A program made the position numbers and the translations under genes. The notes under the pieces were generated by a model that had not been told where the DNA came from, did not search any database, and saw only the letters and a list, made by a program, of their open reading frames with translations. Shown here piece after piece: positions 32,652 to 41,471 of a DNA stretch of 64,000 bases. Position 1 is the stretch's first letter, and each line of letters begins with the position of its first letter. Source of the DNA: Streptomyces sp. ISL-10 (GTDB taxonomy: Bacteria; Actinomycetota; Actinomycetes; Streptomycetales; Streptomycetaceae); the NCBI RefSeq assembly GCF_018614575.1, contig NZ_JAGGOJ010000048.1, positions 34,955 through 98,954 on the forward strand, in the 5' to 3' direction.

Positions 32652-35549
32652 TCACATGCCGAGCGTGCGGCGCAGGCCCACTCGGTCGGTTCCCAGTTTG
32701 GTGAAGACCGCGGACAGCAACTTCGCCACGGCATGCTCGCCGGTGCCGAGCTCGGCGGCGATCGCCGCGTTGTCGAGTCCGAGCGCGGCGTGGCGGGCTG
32801 CCACGCTCTCCGCTTCGGAGAGGGTGGCCTGTTCCGTGACACGGCGGCGGCGCGGGCCCAGTCCGGCGGCGGCGAGCTCGGTTCGGGCGCGGGTTGCGAG
32901 GGCTTCGGCGCCGCAGCCGGTCGCGGCTTCCATGCCGGAGTAGAGCTGGTGGGCGGCGCGCTCCAGGTTGCCGAGGGCGTGCAGGGCGGTGCCGTGGTCG
33001 ACGAGCGCGTGGGCGAGTTCGTACGCGGCAGGGGACTTCTCGAGGTGCTCGACGGCTTCCTGGAGGAGGACGACCGCCTCGGCCGGGTCGGTGGTCGCCG
33101 CCTGGACGCGCAGTGCGTGACCGATGATGCTGCCGGTGCCGAAGGCGCGGGCGCGCGCAACGGCGTCTTGCGCGGTGGCACGGGCCTTCTCGGGTTGATG
33201 CTTGATCTGTGCCAGGGTGAGGTCGAACTGCCAGGGGCTCCACGCGGGGTTGCGTGTGCCTCGGCTGTCGAGGCGTTGGCCGGCTTCAGCGAGCTGCCGC
33301 TCGGCCTCGTCACTCATGCCGCGGGCCAGGAGGAGCTTTCCCCAGACGGCTTGGGGGTCGGGGTAGATGACCGAGTTGGGGAAGTCCTTTCCGAAGTCGT
33401 ACGCCTCGGCGATGCCCTGGGCCCCGGTGGTGTCTCCGTGGGCGAGCTGGGTCTCGATGAGGGTGCCGACCGCCTGCCGCTGAGCGGGGATTCCGTGCCC
33501 GACCCGGTCGGCGATCTCGAGTCCCTGGCGTACGAAGTCCTCTGCTTCGGTCAGCCGTCCGCGCCGGAAGCGGACGTAGCCGAGCAGGGTGTAGGCGAAG
33601 GACAGGTGCGCCCCGCGCCATCCTCGTGCTTCGAACTCGGTGATGGCATCGCTGAACAGTTCTTCGGCCCTGCCCGGCTGATCGCAGTACATGAGGGTGA
33701 GAGCAATGACGGCCGGCACCTCGAACCCGAAGTCCTGGTCGGTCCATCTCAGGCCGCCGTCCAGAGCCCGTTCCGCGTACTGCAGCGCCCTGGCAGAGGG
33801 TTCGCCGCGCATCACGCAGTCCCAGCCCCGCAGCCCCAGGATGTGGCGTTCGGCCAGGCTGCGGCCGGTGAGGCGCTTGGCGAACTGGGCCAGCAGCCGG
33901 GAGCGGGCCGGCGAGTCCTGCTCGTCGACGCGGACGGCATTCCATTTGAACTGCTCGGCCTGCATACGCAGTTTGGCACGGGCGCTGGAGGTGCGGCGGG
34001 CCTCGTCCGCGAGGAGTTCGGTCGCCTGCACCAACTGGCCGGTGTGGGCGAGGGCTTGGGCGAGCCGGTAGGCGACGGCTTCCCGCAGACCCTGTTCGAT
34101 CTCGGGCTCCTCCAGTGCGGCCCGCAGGTGGTTGACGGTGGTGGTGGGTTCGTGGAGGAGACTGGCTGAGCCGAGTTCGAACAGCACTTGGGCCCGGTCC
34201 TCGGGAATCGGCGGTTCACGCAGAGCGCGGGCCAGATAGCGGCGGGCGGCGTCTGGGGCGCCGGCGGAAAAGTTCTCGCGGGCGGCCTGGCGCAGTTGCT
34301 GCACGACCCAGGTGTCGCCTTCCGGGTGCATCTCCAGCATGTGGCGGGCGGCGGTCCCGGCGCCGAGGCCGGCGTCGATCACGGCCTTCGCCGCCATGCC
34401 GTGCATCGCGACGCGTACGCCCGGAGGGATGGACCGGTACACGGCGGTGGCGATCAGCGGGTGGAAGAACTCCACGACCTCGTCGCGTTTCACCGTGGTC
34501 AGGACCGTCAGGATGCGCGCGGCGTGCAGCTGGTCGATGGCCTCGTTGATCTGCGCCTCGCCGAGCGCGGCGACACTCGCCGCAATCCTTGTGGAAATAC
34601 CGGTGCCCAGCACCGCGGCGGCCCATGCGAGCCGGACGGTGGAGGGACCGAGCTGTTCGAGCCGTTCAATGAGCCCGCTGCCCTTGACGGCCGAGGCGAG
34701 ATCACGGAGGTGGGGAATGTTGCCCCGTGCCGGCTCCAGGCCACGGTCGCGGGCCTTCGCGGCGAGCTCGACGACCTCGAACGGATTTCCGCCGGTGATC
34801 GCCCAGCATTCCCGGCAGAACAGGTCGTCGGCCCCCTCGCCGAGGGCGCTGCGCACTATGCGCGCCACCGCACTCGCTGTGAGGGGCTCCAGCTGGTGCG
34901 GGCGCGCCCCGTGGCGCGAGGCCAGGGTGTGCAACACGGTGGCGTCGGGAGGGAGCTCATCCGGCCTGCAGGCCACGACGATCAGCATCCCCAGTTCCTG
35001 GGCCCGTGTGGCGAAGGCGGTGAGCCACGCGAGGGATTCCGCGTCGGCCCAGTGCGCGTCGTCGAGGATCAGCACGACGGGCGTGGAGCGGACCGACAGC
35101 CGGGTGACGACCCAGTCGAGCCCGTCGCGCACACCCTGGGGATCGGGTGCGGCGCCGTCCTGCGGGGCGGTCAGACCGATCGCCGGTGCGACGATGCCGT
35201 ACCAGTGCCCCAGCATCTCGCGGTGCTCGCCCTCGCTCATGGCGGCCACCGTGGGCTGGATGAGCTGGCGCACCACATGGAAGGGCACCTGCTTCTCCTG
35301 CTCGCCGCCGCGCGCGGACAGCACCGTGCAGCCGCGTTCGGTCGCGTTTCGGCGGGCTTCGGCGAGCAGGGTGGTCTTGCCCAGTCCTGCCGGTGCCGCG
35401 AAGACGAGCACGCCGCCCCGCCGCGCACCCGAGCCGTTGACCGAGGCTCCGTACAACTCGTCCAACGCACGCTGGATTGCGTGGACTTCGGATTCACGTT
35501 CGAGGAGGGGCTGATGAGCCCACCCTTGCTGCTCCACGGCCTGTGTCAC
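32652..35549 (-). CDS. large AAA-ATPase LuxR-type regulator (LAL/MalT-like)
   Basis: A 965-residue regulator of the LAL class. Walker A lies at residues 53-60 (APAGLGKTT), Walker B near 160 (VVLILDDAHWAD), followed by LIVVACRPDELPPDA and ITGGNPFEVVELA. About 500 residues of TPR-like helices follow. The C-terminal 55 residues (LSEAESVAARHAALGLDNAA, ELGTGEHAVAKLLSAVFTKL) are a LuxR helix-turn-helix that has diverged from the usual form. GTG 35549 is preferred: GAGGGGG lies 6-7 bases upstream; the TTG five codons earlier has no site. Such proteins often control neighbouring secondary metabolite genes, and the terpene-P450 pair lies just upstream on the same strand. Confidence 0.88.
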   Translation of the reverse strand: MTQAVEQQGWAHQPLLERESEVHAIQRALDELYGASVNGSGARRGGVLVFAAPAGLGKTTLLAEARRNATERGCTVLSARGGEQEKQVPFHVVRQLIQPTVAAMSEGEHREMLGHWYGIVAPAIGLTAPQDGAAPDPQGVRDGLDWVVTRLSVRSTPVVLILDDAHWADAESLAWLTAFATRAQELGMLIVVACRPDELPPDATVLHTLASRHGARPHQLEPLTASAVARIVRSALGEGADDLFCRECWAITGGNPFEVVELAAKARDRGLEPARGNIPHLRDLASAVKGSGLIERLEQLGPSTVRLAWAAAVLGTGISTRIAASVAALGEAQINEAIDQLHAARILTVLTTVKRDEVVEFFHPLIATAVYRSIPPGVRVAMHGMAAKAVIDAGLGAGTAARHMLEMHPEGDTWVVQQLRQAARENFSAGAPDAARRYLARALREPPIPEDRAQVLFELGSASLLHEPTTTVNHLRAALEEPEIEQGLREAVAYRLAQALAHTGQLVQATELLADEARRTSSARAKLRMQAEQFKWNAVRVDEQDSPARSRLLAQFAKRLTGRSLAERHILGLRGWDCVMRGEPSARALQYAERALDGGLRWTDQDFGFEVPAVIALTLMYCDQPGRAEELFSDAITEFEARGWRGAHLSFAYTLLGYVRFRRGRLTEAEDFVRQGLEIADRVGHGIPAQRQAVGTLIETQLAHGDTTGAQGIAEAYDFGKDFPNSVIYPDPQAVWGKLLLARGMSDEAERQLAEAGQRLDSRGTRNPAWSPWQFDLTLAQIKHQPEKARATAQDAVARARAFGTGSIIGHALRVQAATTDPAEAVVLLQEAVEHLEKSPAAYELAHALVDHGTALHALGNLERAAHQLYSGMEAATGCGAEALATRARTELAAAGLGPRRRRVTEQATLSEAESVAARHAALGLDNAAIAAELGTGEHAVAKLLSAVFTKLGTDRVGLRRTLGM

Positions 35550-35738
35550 CTTTTGCCCCCTCAAGCGCGTGCGGTTGAGTCTACGGTCAGGGGGAGGGGA
35601 TGACGCTCCTTGCGACCATTTTCAGGGAAGACGGCCACTCATTCGTGGGTGGACCTGTACCCTCTGCTGACGCGGCCTCAGGCGCGGAGTCGCGAGTCCG
35701 GCCGAAGACCGCCTCGAAGGTGTCCAGGTCATTTTCCG

Positions 35739-37112
35739 TCAGTGTCGCGCGAGGGGAATCATGGCCAGCGCATCCGGCTGCGGGATACCTGCGGGGACTT
35801 CGCGCACAGCGGTGCCCGGCGCGTGGACCAACCTCCACCGGGACGCCACGGTCGCCACGGCGATCACTATCTCTGACGCCGCGAAGGAATCGCCGATGCA
35901 CTTGTGCTGACCGGCCCCGAACGGAATGAACCTGTGAGGGCGTGGCCGATCCGCCGAGTCGGTGTTCCAGCGATCCGGATCAAATTTCCTGGGCTCGTGG
36001 AACAGCGCGGGGTCCCGATGGAGCGCGTAGGGGCTGTAGCCCAATTCGGCTCCAGCCGGGATCGAGACGCCACCGAGCGTCACCGGAACCCGAGCACGCC
36101 TGGTGAACAGAAGCGGCGAATGCAGGCGAAGCGCCTCGTGGAAAACACTGTTCGCGTACGGGAGACCGGCGACGTCGGAGGGACGCACGGGCCGCGTGCC
36201 GATCACTTCGTCGACTTCGGCGTGCAGGCGCTTCTCCACCTCTGGGTGACGGGCGAGTTCATGGAAGATCCAGGACAGCACCGTGGCCGAGGTTTCCGTC
36301 GCGGCGAAGAAGATGGAGATCACTTCGTCCCGCACCTGCTCGTCGCTCATGGTCTGGCCCGTCTCGGCGTCCACGGTGGACAACAGCAGAGACAGAAAGT
36401 CGTCACGCCCCGACGCTTCGGTGCCGTACTGCACGATCACCTCGTCGATGATCCGGCGCAGCCGTGCGGCGGCGGCGTCGAACCGCCGGTTCGTCGGGAT
36501 CGGCAACCGGTCCAGCGCCTTCGGCACGATCGCTCGCCTGAGGATGCCCTCCACGAGGATCGGGAACGAGCGGTGCACTTCCTCGACAGCCGACCGCGCG
36601 AGGTCGCCACGGAAGATCATCGCCGCGACCGAGGAGAGTGCGAACCGGCGCATTTCCGTCGTCACCGAGATCTCTCGACCGGCGGTCCACGACGTGGACA
36701 TCTCCTCCGCCTGTCGGCACATCATTTCCGCATAGGCGGTGATGTGATCCCGGTGGAACGCCGGTTGCAGCAGACGGCGCTGCTTGCGGTGGAACTCACC
36801 GTCAGTCAACGGAAGACCGTTGCCGAACAGCGGGCGCAGCCGGTCGAAGACCCTGCCGCGCCCGAAGTTCTTCGCGTCACCGACCAGTACGGTCTGGATC
36901 AGGTCCGGGCTGGTGAGCACGTGGACGGGCCAAGTGGCCACATCGACCCTCACGACGTCGCCGTGCGTCCGCAGCGACTCCAGGAACGCTATCGGCCTGC
37001 GCCACAGCTGTAGTGCGTGGCCGAGGACGGGAAGACTCCCCGGAGCCACCGCCGCGTCCCGTGACGGGTTGACCTGCGCGGCCATGGGCCACCTCTCCGT
37101 CGTACCGCTCAT
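35739..37112 (-). CDS. cytochrome P450, terpene oxygenase candidate
   Basis: A 457-residue P450: LPVLGHALQLWRRPIAFLES near the N-terminus, I-helix oxygen motif FFAATETSA, ExxR as EALR, and heme loop FIPFGAGQHKCIGDSF with the ligand Cys at residue 405. The sequence resembles terpene-oxidising P450s such as PtlI-type pentalenene oxygenases (from memory). Its ATG overlaps the TGA of the terpene synthase gene (ATGA), so it is translationally coupled and almost certainly oxidises that product. Start at 37112 (MSGTTERWP). Confidence 0.93.
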   Translation of the reverse strand: MSGTTERWPMAAQVNPSRDAAVAPGSLPVLGHALQLWRRPIAFLESLRTHGDVVRVDVATWPVHVLTSPDLIQTVLVGDAKNFGRGRVFDRLRPLFGNGLPLTDGEFHRKQRRLLQPAFHRDHITAYAEMMCRQAEEMSTSWTAGREISVTTEMRRFALSSVAAMIFRGDLARSAVEEVHRSFPILVEGILRRAIVPKALDRLPIPTNRRFDAAAARLRRIIDEVIVQYGTEASGRDDFLSLLLSTVDAETGQTMSDEQVRDEVISIFFAATETSATVLSWIFHELARHPEVEKRLHAEVDEVIGTRPVRPSDVAGLPYANSVFHEALRLHSPLLFTRRARVPVTLGGVSIPAGAELGYSPYALHRDPALFHEPRKFDPDRWNTDSADRPRPHRFIPFGAGQHKCIGDSFAASEIVIAVATVASRWRLVHAPGTAVREVPAGIPQPDALAMIPLARH

Positions 37113-38149
37113 ATCGCCGAGACCAGATCCAGGCGGGTGTATGTGGACTCCAGGCCCGCCACCCACCGTTCATCGCTGTAACGGGTGCACTCGTACCGCT
37201 GCCAGAAATCCGCGCCGATCATCCAGTCCTCGTAGCTCTTCACACAGCGCGCGACTCCGGCCCGCGCCGACGGGTCTGTCACCCCGAGCGTGTCCAGCAC
37301 GTGGGGCAGCTGATGTGCCGCGGTCAGGAAGTCCTGGACGCGGGAGTGGGTGAGCTCCTGGACGGCGAGCACGGCCTCGGGCAGTGACCACTCGTTCCAC
37401 CAGGCAAGGAGGGAGACGAGGTTGTTGTTGTCCCCGCAGGAGAACTCCTTGCGCAGGGAGAAGACGTCATTGCCCCATGAGATGACGTCCAGGGCACTGC
37501 TCATGAGGTCCTGGAACGCCGGGCTGCTGTACACCTCCGGGGGCACTTCGACGCCCAGTCCGGCCTCCACCATGTCCATCATCGGCAGCAGTTGGGAGCT
37601 GTGCCGGCGCATGCGGACGTAGTCGTCGATCGCCGGCTGCTCGGCGGCATTCCGGTTGGCCGCCTCTTGGTCGAGGGAGTGCAGCATGAGGGGGATGTGC
37701 CTGCGGTAGCGCTCCTGTATGCCCGGCGGCATCTCGGCCAGGATGCGGTCGCACAAGTCGATGAATCCGGCCACCAGCGGATTGCGGCGCAGCTGCGGCG
37801 CGCTGTCGATCTTCCCCGTGGCGAGGTACCCGGTGATCGCATCGGTGAGGGGACGCCACGCCTCCAACCGATCCTCCCTGATCAGGTGGTCGTGCTGGTC
37901 ATCGAGTACGAACGACCAGGCCATCCACTCGGCAAGCAGCACGACGTGCCGGTAGGGCGCCTCGTGACACACCCGCCCGGACAGGTGCCCGAAACCGATG
38001 CCGGCGAACTGCTCCGCCGCGTCGGTGATCAGCCCATGGCGAAGTGCCCAGGAGGTCGCCTCGCCGTTGGCCTGACCTGACTGTGGATGTTTCGAGGATT
38101 CGAAGGGGAGATGGAAGTCTGGAATGGTGAAGGAGTCGAGAAGGGCCAT
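37109..38149 (-). CDS. class I bacterial terpene synthase
   Basis: A 346-residue class I cyclase that ionises a prenyl diphosphate, probably FPP (sesquiterpene) by length. The Asp-rich motif is DDQHD at residues 83-87, and the NSE triad is NDVFSLRKE at 227-235. The conserved effector Arg and the C-terminal RY pair (QRYECTRYS) are present. The product cannot be predicted from sequence. ATG 38149 has GGAGAGA upstream. The P450 gene follows by a four-base overlap. A 700-bp AT-enriched region with repeats lies upstream. Confidence 0.92.
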   Translation of the reverse strand: MALLDSFTIPDFHLPFESSKHPQSGQANGEATSWALRHGLITDAAEQFAGIGFGHLSGRVCHEAPYRHVVLLAEWMAWSFVLDDQHDHLIREDRLEAWRPLTDAITGYLATGKIDSAPQLRRNPLVAGFIDLCDRILAEMPPGIQERYRRHIPLMLHSLDQEAANRNAAEQPAIDDYVRMRRHSSQLLPMMDMVEAGLGVEVPPEVYSSPAFQDLMSSALDVISWGNDVFSLRKEFSCGDNNNLVSLLAWWNEWSLPEAVLAVQELTHSRVQDFLTAAHQLPHVLDTLGVTDPSARAGVARCVKSYEDWMIGADFWQRYECTRYSDERWVAGLESTYTRLDLVSAI

Positions 38150-38732
38150 AAATCTCTCCACAGGGAATCCGGATTCGACACTTCCCGCCGAAATGCTCCT
38201 CGCGTCGACGGGCAGGCGATAACACCTCAACTGCGGCATGGCCCCCGTACGTTCCTACGATCAGGCTGGTGGCAGAATTGGTCGATTTATGCATCTGTGC
38301 GAGAACATTCGGCACCTCAGGTGGTCAATTAACGCGTGGAACCGGGCAGAGTGTCAATATAATCCGGCCGCGAAATCCCGGGGCGCATTGGTCAATTGCC
38401 AGACGGTTATTCGGAGAGTCATATGCGAATGCCATAGTTATGGCGTCAGAGAGTCGGACAAATCGTCCCCACGCGCGCGGGGCGCACGGCGTCCACCGCA
38501 GAACCGCCAGGTCAGAGGCGTGTGATCGCCATTGCTTCAGTATCGGGCGCAGAGGGACGTGTCGACGCGAGGAGACGAGAGGGGCGGGGCCGGCCGGGAG
38601 GAAGCTCGCCAGGCGCGCGGGACCCCGTGAAGCGCCCGTGTCCGTCCTCGCGCGCCGACGTTTCGCCCTACGCGCCGCCCGGCCTCAATTCCAGGATGCC
38701 GCCCGATCTGTCGTTGCGCGGACAGAGCAAGG
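38150..38732. other. long upstream region of the terpene operon with TTGGTCAATT repeats
   Basis: About 580 bp without a gene. The stretch 38230-38480 is clearly more AT-rich than the rest of the window. Three similar elements occur: TTGGTCGATT (38278-38287), GTGGTCAATT (38321-38330) and TTGGTCAATT (38388-38397). They may be binding sites for a regulator of the terpene genes. The plus-strand reading frames here have poor codon bias. Confidence 0.5.
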
Positions 38733-38770
38733 GTGTGCCCCTCGGCGATGTCCCTCGCCGAGGGGCACAC
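38733..38770. terminator. perfect 16-bp hairpin
   Basis: The arms 38733-38748 (GTGTGCCCCTCGGCGA) and 38755-38770 are exact complements around a six-base loop. It lies 85 bases past the stop of the His-rich membrane gene on the minus strand and should terminate it. Confidence 0.8.
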
Positions 38771-38855
38771 CGATCCGGTCCGCAAGGAAGGCCGCGCTCA
38801 CCGCTGACGTTTCCCTCCCGCCGGTGGAGGTGCAGGCGGCTCACCTCCCATGCGC

Positions 38856-39593
38856 TCAATGGTCATGGCCGTCCTCGTGCCCGGATTCCTCGCCGTGGTG
38901 GGTGTCCGCGGGTGCCGTGGGCTCGGGGGCGGAACCGGTGGGCTCGTCCCCGGGAGGTACGTCGCGGTCGGTGGTGCCGCTGTCGCCGTCACGTCCTTCC
39001 TCGTCACTCTTGTCCTTCACGGCGTTGCCGTGACTGTGTCCGCCCCCGGCCTCACCCATGGTGGGGGCGATATGGCGCAGGCCCGCGAAGCTGAGAGCCG
39101 CGACGACGAGGACTGCCAGCCCCATGAGACCGAAGATGCGTCGCCAGGGTGCCTTGTCCTCCTTCAGGAAGTAGGCGACGAAGGCGAGCACGAGACCCAC
39201 GGGGATGAGAACGGCGCAGCGGTCGGGGAGGTCGGCGAAGTGCTGCATGCCGCCGCTGAGCATGCCGAGGCCGAAGGACAGCATCGTGGAGGCGCCGAGC
39301 ACCCGCAGGGTCTTCACCAGGGCGGGCTTCTCGGACGCGAGGACGACCTCGTTGAGGAAGGTGGCGACGAGGAAGACCAGCACACCGGCGCCCGCGATCA
39401 GCGAATAGCGGGTCGGGTCCATGGGGTGGTGGACGACCGCACCGCTGATGAGTCCGGCGCCCACGTAATAGCCGACGTAGCCGAGGAAGCGCCATGGCAG
39501 TGAGGCGCCTTGCCGCCTCCTGGAGGATCGGCCGTGGCTCGGGGCAGGGGGCGCGGTGAGAGTGGATGACGAGGACAAAAGCTGGCCTTTCAA
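38856..39593 (-). CDS. membrane protein with His/Asp-rich C-terminal tail
   Basis: A protein of up to 245 residues with five or six helices between residues 33 and 170 (FLGYVGYYVGAGLISGAVVH, LIAGAGVLVFLVATFLNEVV, STMLSFGLGMLSGGMQHF, VLIPVGLVLAFVAYFL, FGLMGLAVLVVAALSFAGL). The tail has GGGHSHGNAV and ends HHGEESGHEDGHDH, a likely divalent-metal binding segment. The frame opens at TTG 39593, but the ribosome site is poor, so the true start could be one of the next codons. Its place among copper and cobalt genes suggests metal handling; the family is not recognised. Confidence 0.65.
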   Translation of the reverse strand: MKGQLLSSSSTLTAPPAPSHGRSSRRRQGASLPWRFLGYVGYYVGAGLISGAVVHHPMDPTRYSLIAGAGVLVFLVATFLNEVVLASEKPALVKTLRVLGASTMLSFGLGMLSGGMQHFADLPDRCAVLIPVGLVLAFVAYFLKEDKAPWRRIFGLMGLAVLVVAALSFAGLRHIAPTMGEAGGGHSHGNAVKDKSDEEGRDGDSGTTDRDVPPGDEPTGSAPEPTAPADTHHGEESGHEDGHDH

Positions 39594-39838
39594 CGGGCAG
39601 GGGCGATGGGGAATGGGTGCTGGACGCCTGTGCGAGACGCCGAATGGAGAACTCGGGGCCGAAGGCCGGATCCCGGGTACGGCGGGACCCTGAGGCGGAC
39701 CGAGCGCTTCAACGCCGCTTCATGGCCGACGGGTGGCATTCAGAGGTGCAGCGAGACATGGCTGAGCCGCCGCCGACGGGCGGGTGGAGAACATGAAGGG
39801 CGTCGAACCAGTCGTCGTTCGGTTCGAACGCGCGAGAA

Positions 39839-40300
39839 CTAGATCCGCAGGACCGTTGACTCCGGCGGAGCAGGAGGCCGCCACGCGACAGGGGCCGACC
39901 GAGTGGCGATCAGCGCAGACGTGTGCGGGAGCAGCTCGACGGTCAGCGGAGCCTCGCACGGGGTGGGAAGTGCGGGCCCCTGCTCGGGTTGGCCGGAGAC
40001 GCAATGGTGAGCCGCATGATCGGGCGCCGGGGCGTCGTGATGGCCGGCGTTCCGTTCACCGTGGTCCGGGACGGTCTCGTCGTGGGTGTGACCGGCCGGG
40101 GTGGCCTCGTGGACAACGGCGGTCACCGCGGTGGGCGCCCCGGGGTGTACATGGCCTGTGGCGCTCTCCCCGCTGACACCGTGCGTGTACCCCAGCGCGA
40201 GGAGTAGCGCGGCCAGCACCCACGTCCGCAACGGGCCCGCCGCACGAGAGCGGGACCACATGCTGGGAATCGGCCGGGCCGTAACCATGCGGGGGAGCAT
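39839..40300 (-). CDS. DUF6153-like His-rich secreted protein
   Basis: Up to 153 residues: a hydrophobic N-terminal helix (LRTWVLAALLLALGYTHGVS), a His-rich middle (HEATPAGHTHDETVPDHGER, APDHAAHHCVSGQPEQGP) with two Cys, and the ending PPAPPESTVLRI. A second protein at 45909-46346 has the same plan and ends LSELQLLRI, as Streptomyces DUF6153 proteins do. It is probably an exported metal-binding protein. Three in-frame ATGs are possible starts and none has a good ribosome site. Confidence 0.6.
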   Translation of the reverse strand: MLPRMVTARPIPSMWSRSRAAGPLRTWVLAALLLALGYTHGVSGESATGHVHPGAPTAVTAVVHEATPAGHTHDETVPDHGERNAGHHDAPAPDHAAHHCVSGQPEQGPALPTPCEAPLTVELLPHTSALIATRSAPVAWRPPAPPESTVLRI

Positions 40301-40333
40301 AGCCGCACCCCGGAGACGGGCCGCTGCCGCCCC

Positions 40334-40903
40334 TCAGCGCTCGGTGTCCGATGGACTCAGTCGCATGTTCCAGCGGCCCGACCGCCGGGTGAGGCTGATG
40401 GTGGCAAGCGGCGGCACGTCGATCCGCCAGAACGCCGACACGGGGGCGGCGAGGGCGTGAACGACCGCGGCGCGTACGACGGCCGGTTCCGTGAGGGCGA
40501 GCACCCTGCCCGCGTCCTGAGGGAGACCGTCCATCCAGAGGCCGGCACGAAGACAGAGCTGCCGCACGGACTCGCCCCCGTGCGGCGCGGCCTCGGGGTC
40601 CGTCGTCCAGCAGGCGAGCGCCTCGGGCTCATCGGCGGCCACCTCGGCGAGCGTGCGCCCGCGCCATGTGCCCACGTCCAGGTCGCGCACGGCTTTCTCC
40701 GCCACGGCTGTCAGGCCGAGTGCCTCGGCGGTCTGCTGACACCGCAGGGAAGGCGCCCGTACGCAGACCGAGGCCGCTGGGATCCGGTCCGCCGCCGCAC
40801 GTGCCTCCCGCACCCCCCGTTCGTCGAGCGGCCCGTCATCGAACCGCGCCGCACGGACAGTTGGGCCGGCCCCGCCGCACAGCAGCGTCAGGCGGATGGA
40901 CAT
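40334..40903 (-). CDS. histidine-phosphatase-fold protein lacking the catalytic RHG
   Basis: A 189-residue phosphoglycerate-mutase-like protein. The usual LLRHGET at the N-terminus is replaced by LTLLCGGAGP, so the phosphorylated His is missing. The rest of the fold stays: PLDERGVREARAAADRI, VRAPSLRCQQTAEALGL, RDLDVGTWRGRTLAEV (with the family's DxGxWxGR), PHGGESVRQL and a late VVHALAAPVS. It resembles a Streptomyces group found next to CbtAB, from memory. The gene diverges from the cobalamin riboswitch, and CobC-type phosphatases act in B12 synthesis, so a non-catalytic binding role or relic of CobC is plausible. ATG 40903. Confidence 0.75.
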   Translation of the reverse strand: MSIRLTLLCGGAGPTVRAARFDDGPLDERGVREARAAADRIPAASVCVRAPSLRCQQTAEALGLTAVAEKAVRDLDVGTWRGRTLAEVAADEPEALACWTTDPEAAPHGGESVRQLCLRAGLWMDGLPQDAGRVLALTEPAVVRAAVVHALAAPVSAFWRIDVPPLATISLTRRSGRWNMRLSPSDTER

Positions 40904-41061
40904 GACCGAAACCCCCTGTGCGTGTGCCCGGTCGGATTGCGGGCTCTGGCGGGATCGTACGGGCGGGAGCAGGGCGCACGCCGTGCCACCGTGCGCCGGT
41001 GGTCGCCGCGCACACGCGCTCTTGGCGGCCCCGGCGGTGGCCGGTACTCTTCCCCCGCTAG

Positions 41062-41179
41062 GACGACGGCGCTCACGGAAGTCCGGTGTAAACCCGGCAC
41101 GGTCGCGCCACTGTGTGCCGAGCGGTGAATCCCGAACCCAGGGTGGACCGCGCGGTGAGTCAGACCCGTAGCCGTCGTC
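41062..41179 (+). ncRNA. cobalamin riboswitch
   Basis: The conserved core is clear: GGAAGTCCGGTGTAAA, then CGGTCGCGCCACTGT and GAGTCAGACCCGT (the B12 box region). The closing P1 stem is perfect: GACGACGGC (41062-41070) with GCCGTCGTC (41171-41179). It sits 47 bases before cbtB, so the expression platform lies between 41180 and 41225. B12 binding should shut down cobalt uptake. Confidence 0.95.
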
Positions 41180-41225
41180 GCGTGCTCCACACAATGCGGG
41201 ACGCGTGTTCCCGAGGAGGTACCCC

Positions 41226-41453
41226 GTGGCTCAGTCAGCCATCACGCCCGTCGCAGTCCCTGTCTCCCCGCCCGCCGTGGCCAAGCTCCCGATCAGGGCC
41301 GTCGCTCCGTGGGCCGCCTTCTTCGGCGTCCTGATGCTCGTCCTGCTCTACTTCGTCGGCACCGAGCAGGGCGCGTTCTCCGTCTTCTCCGGCGAGTCCG
41401 TGCACGAGTGGGTGCACGACGGCCGTCACCTGCTCGGCTTCCCCTGCCACTGA
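41226..41453 (+). CDS. cbtB: CbtB, cobalt transporter small subunit
   Basis: A 75-residue protein with one helix (AVAPWAAFFGVLMLVLLYFV) and a short His-containing C-terminus (GESVHEWVHDGRHLLGFPCH) typical of CbtB. GTG 41226 follows GAGGAGG. It comes directly after the cobalamin riboswitch and 18 bases before cbtA, the standard cbtBA arrangement for cobalt import. Confidence 0.93.
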   Translation: MAQSAITPVAVPVSPPAVAKLPIRAVAPWAAFFGVLMLVLLYFVGTEQGAFSVFSGESVHEWVHDGRHLLGFPCH

Positions 41454-41471
41454 GACGGGCGGAGCCCATCC

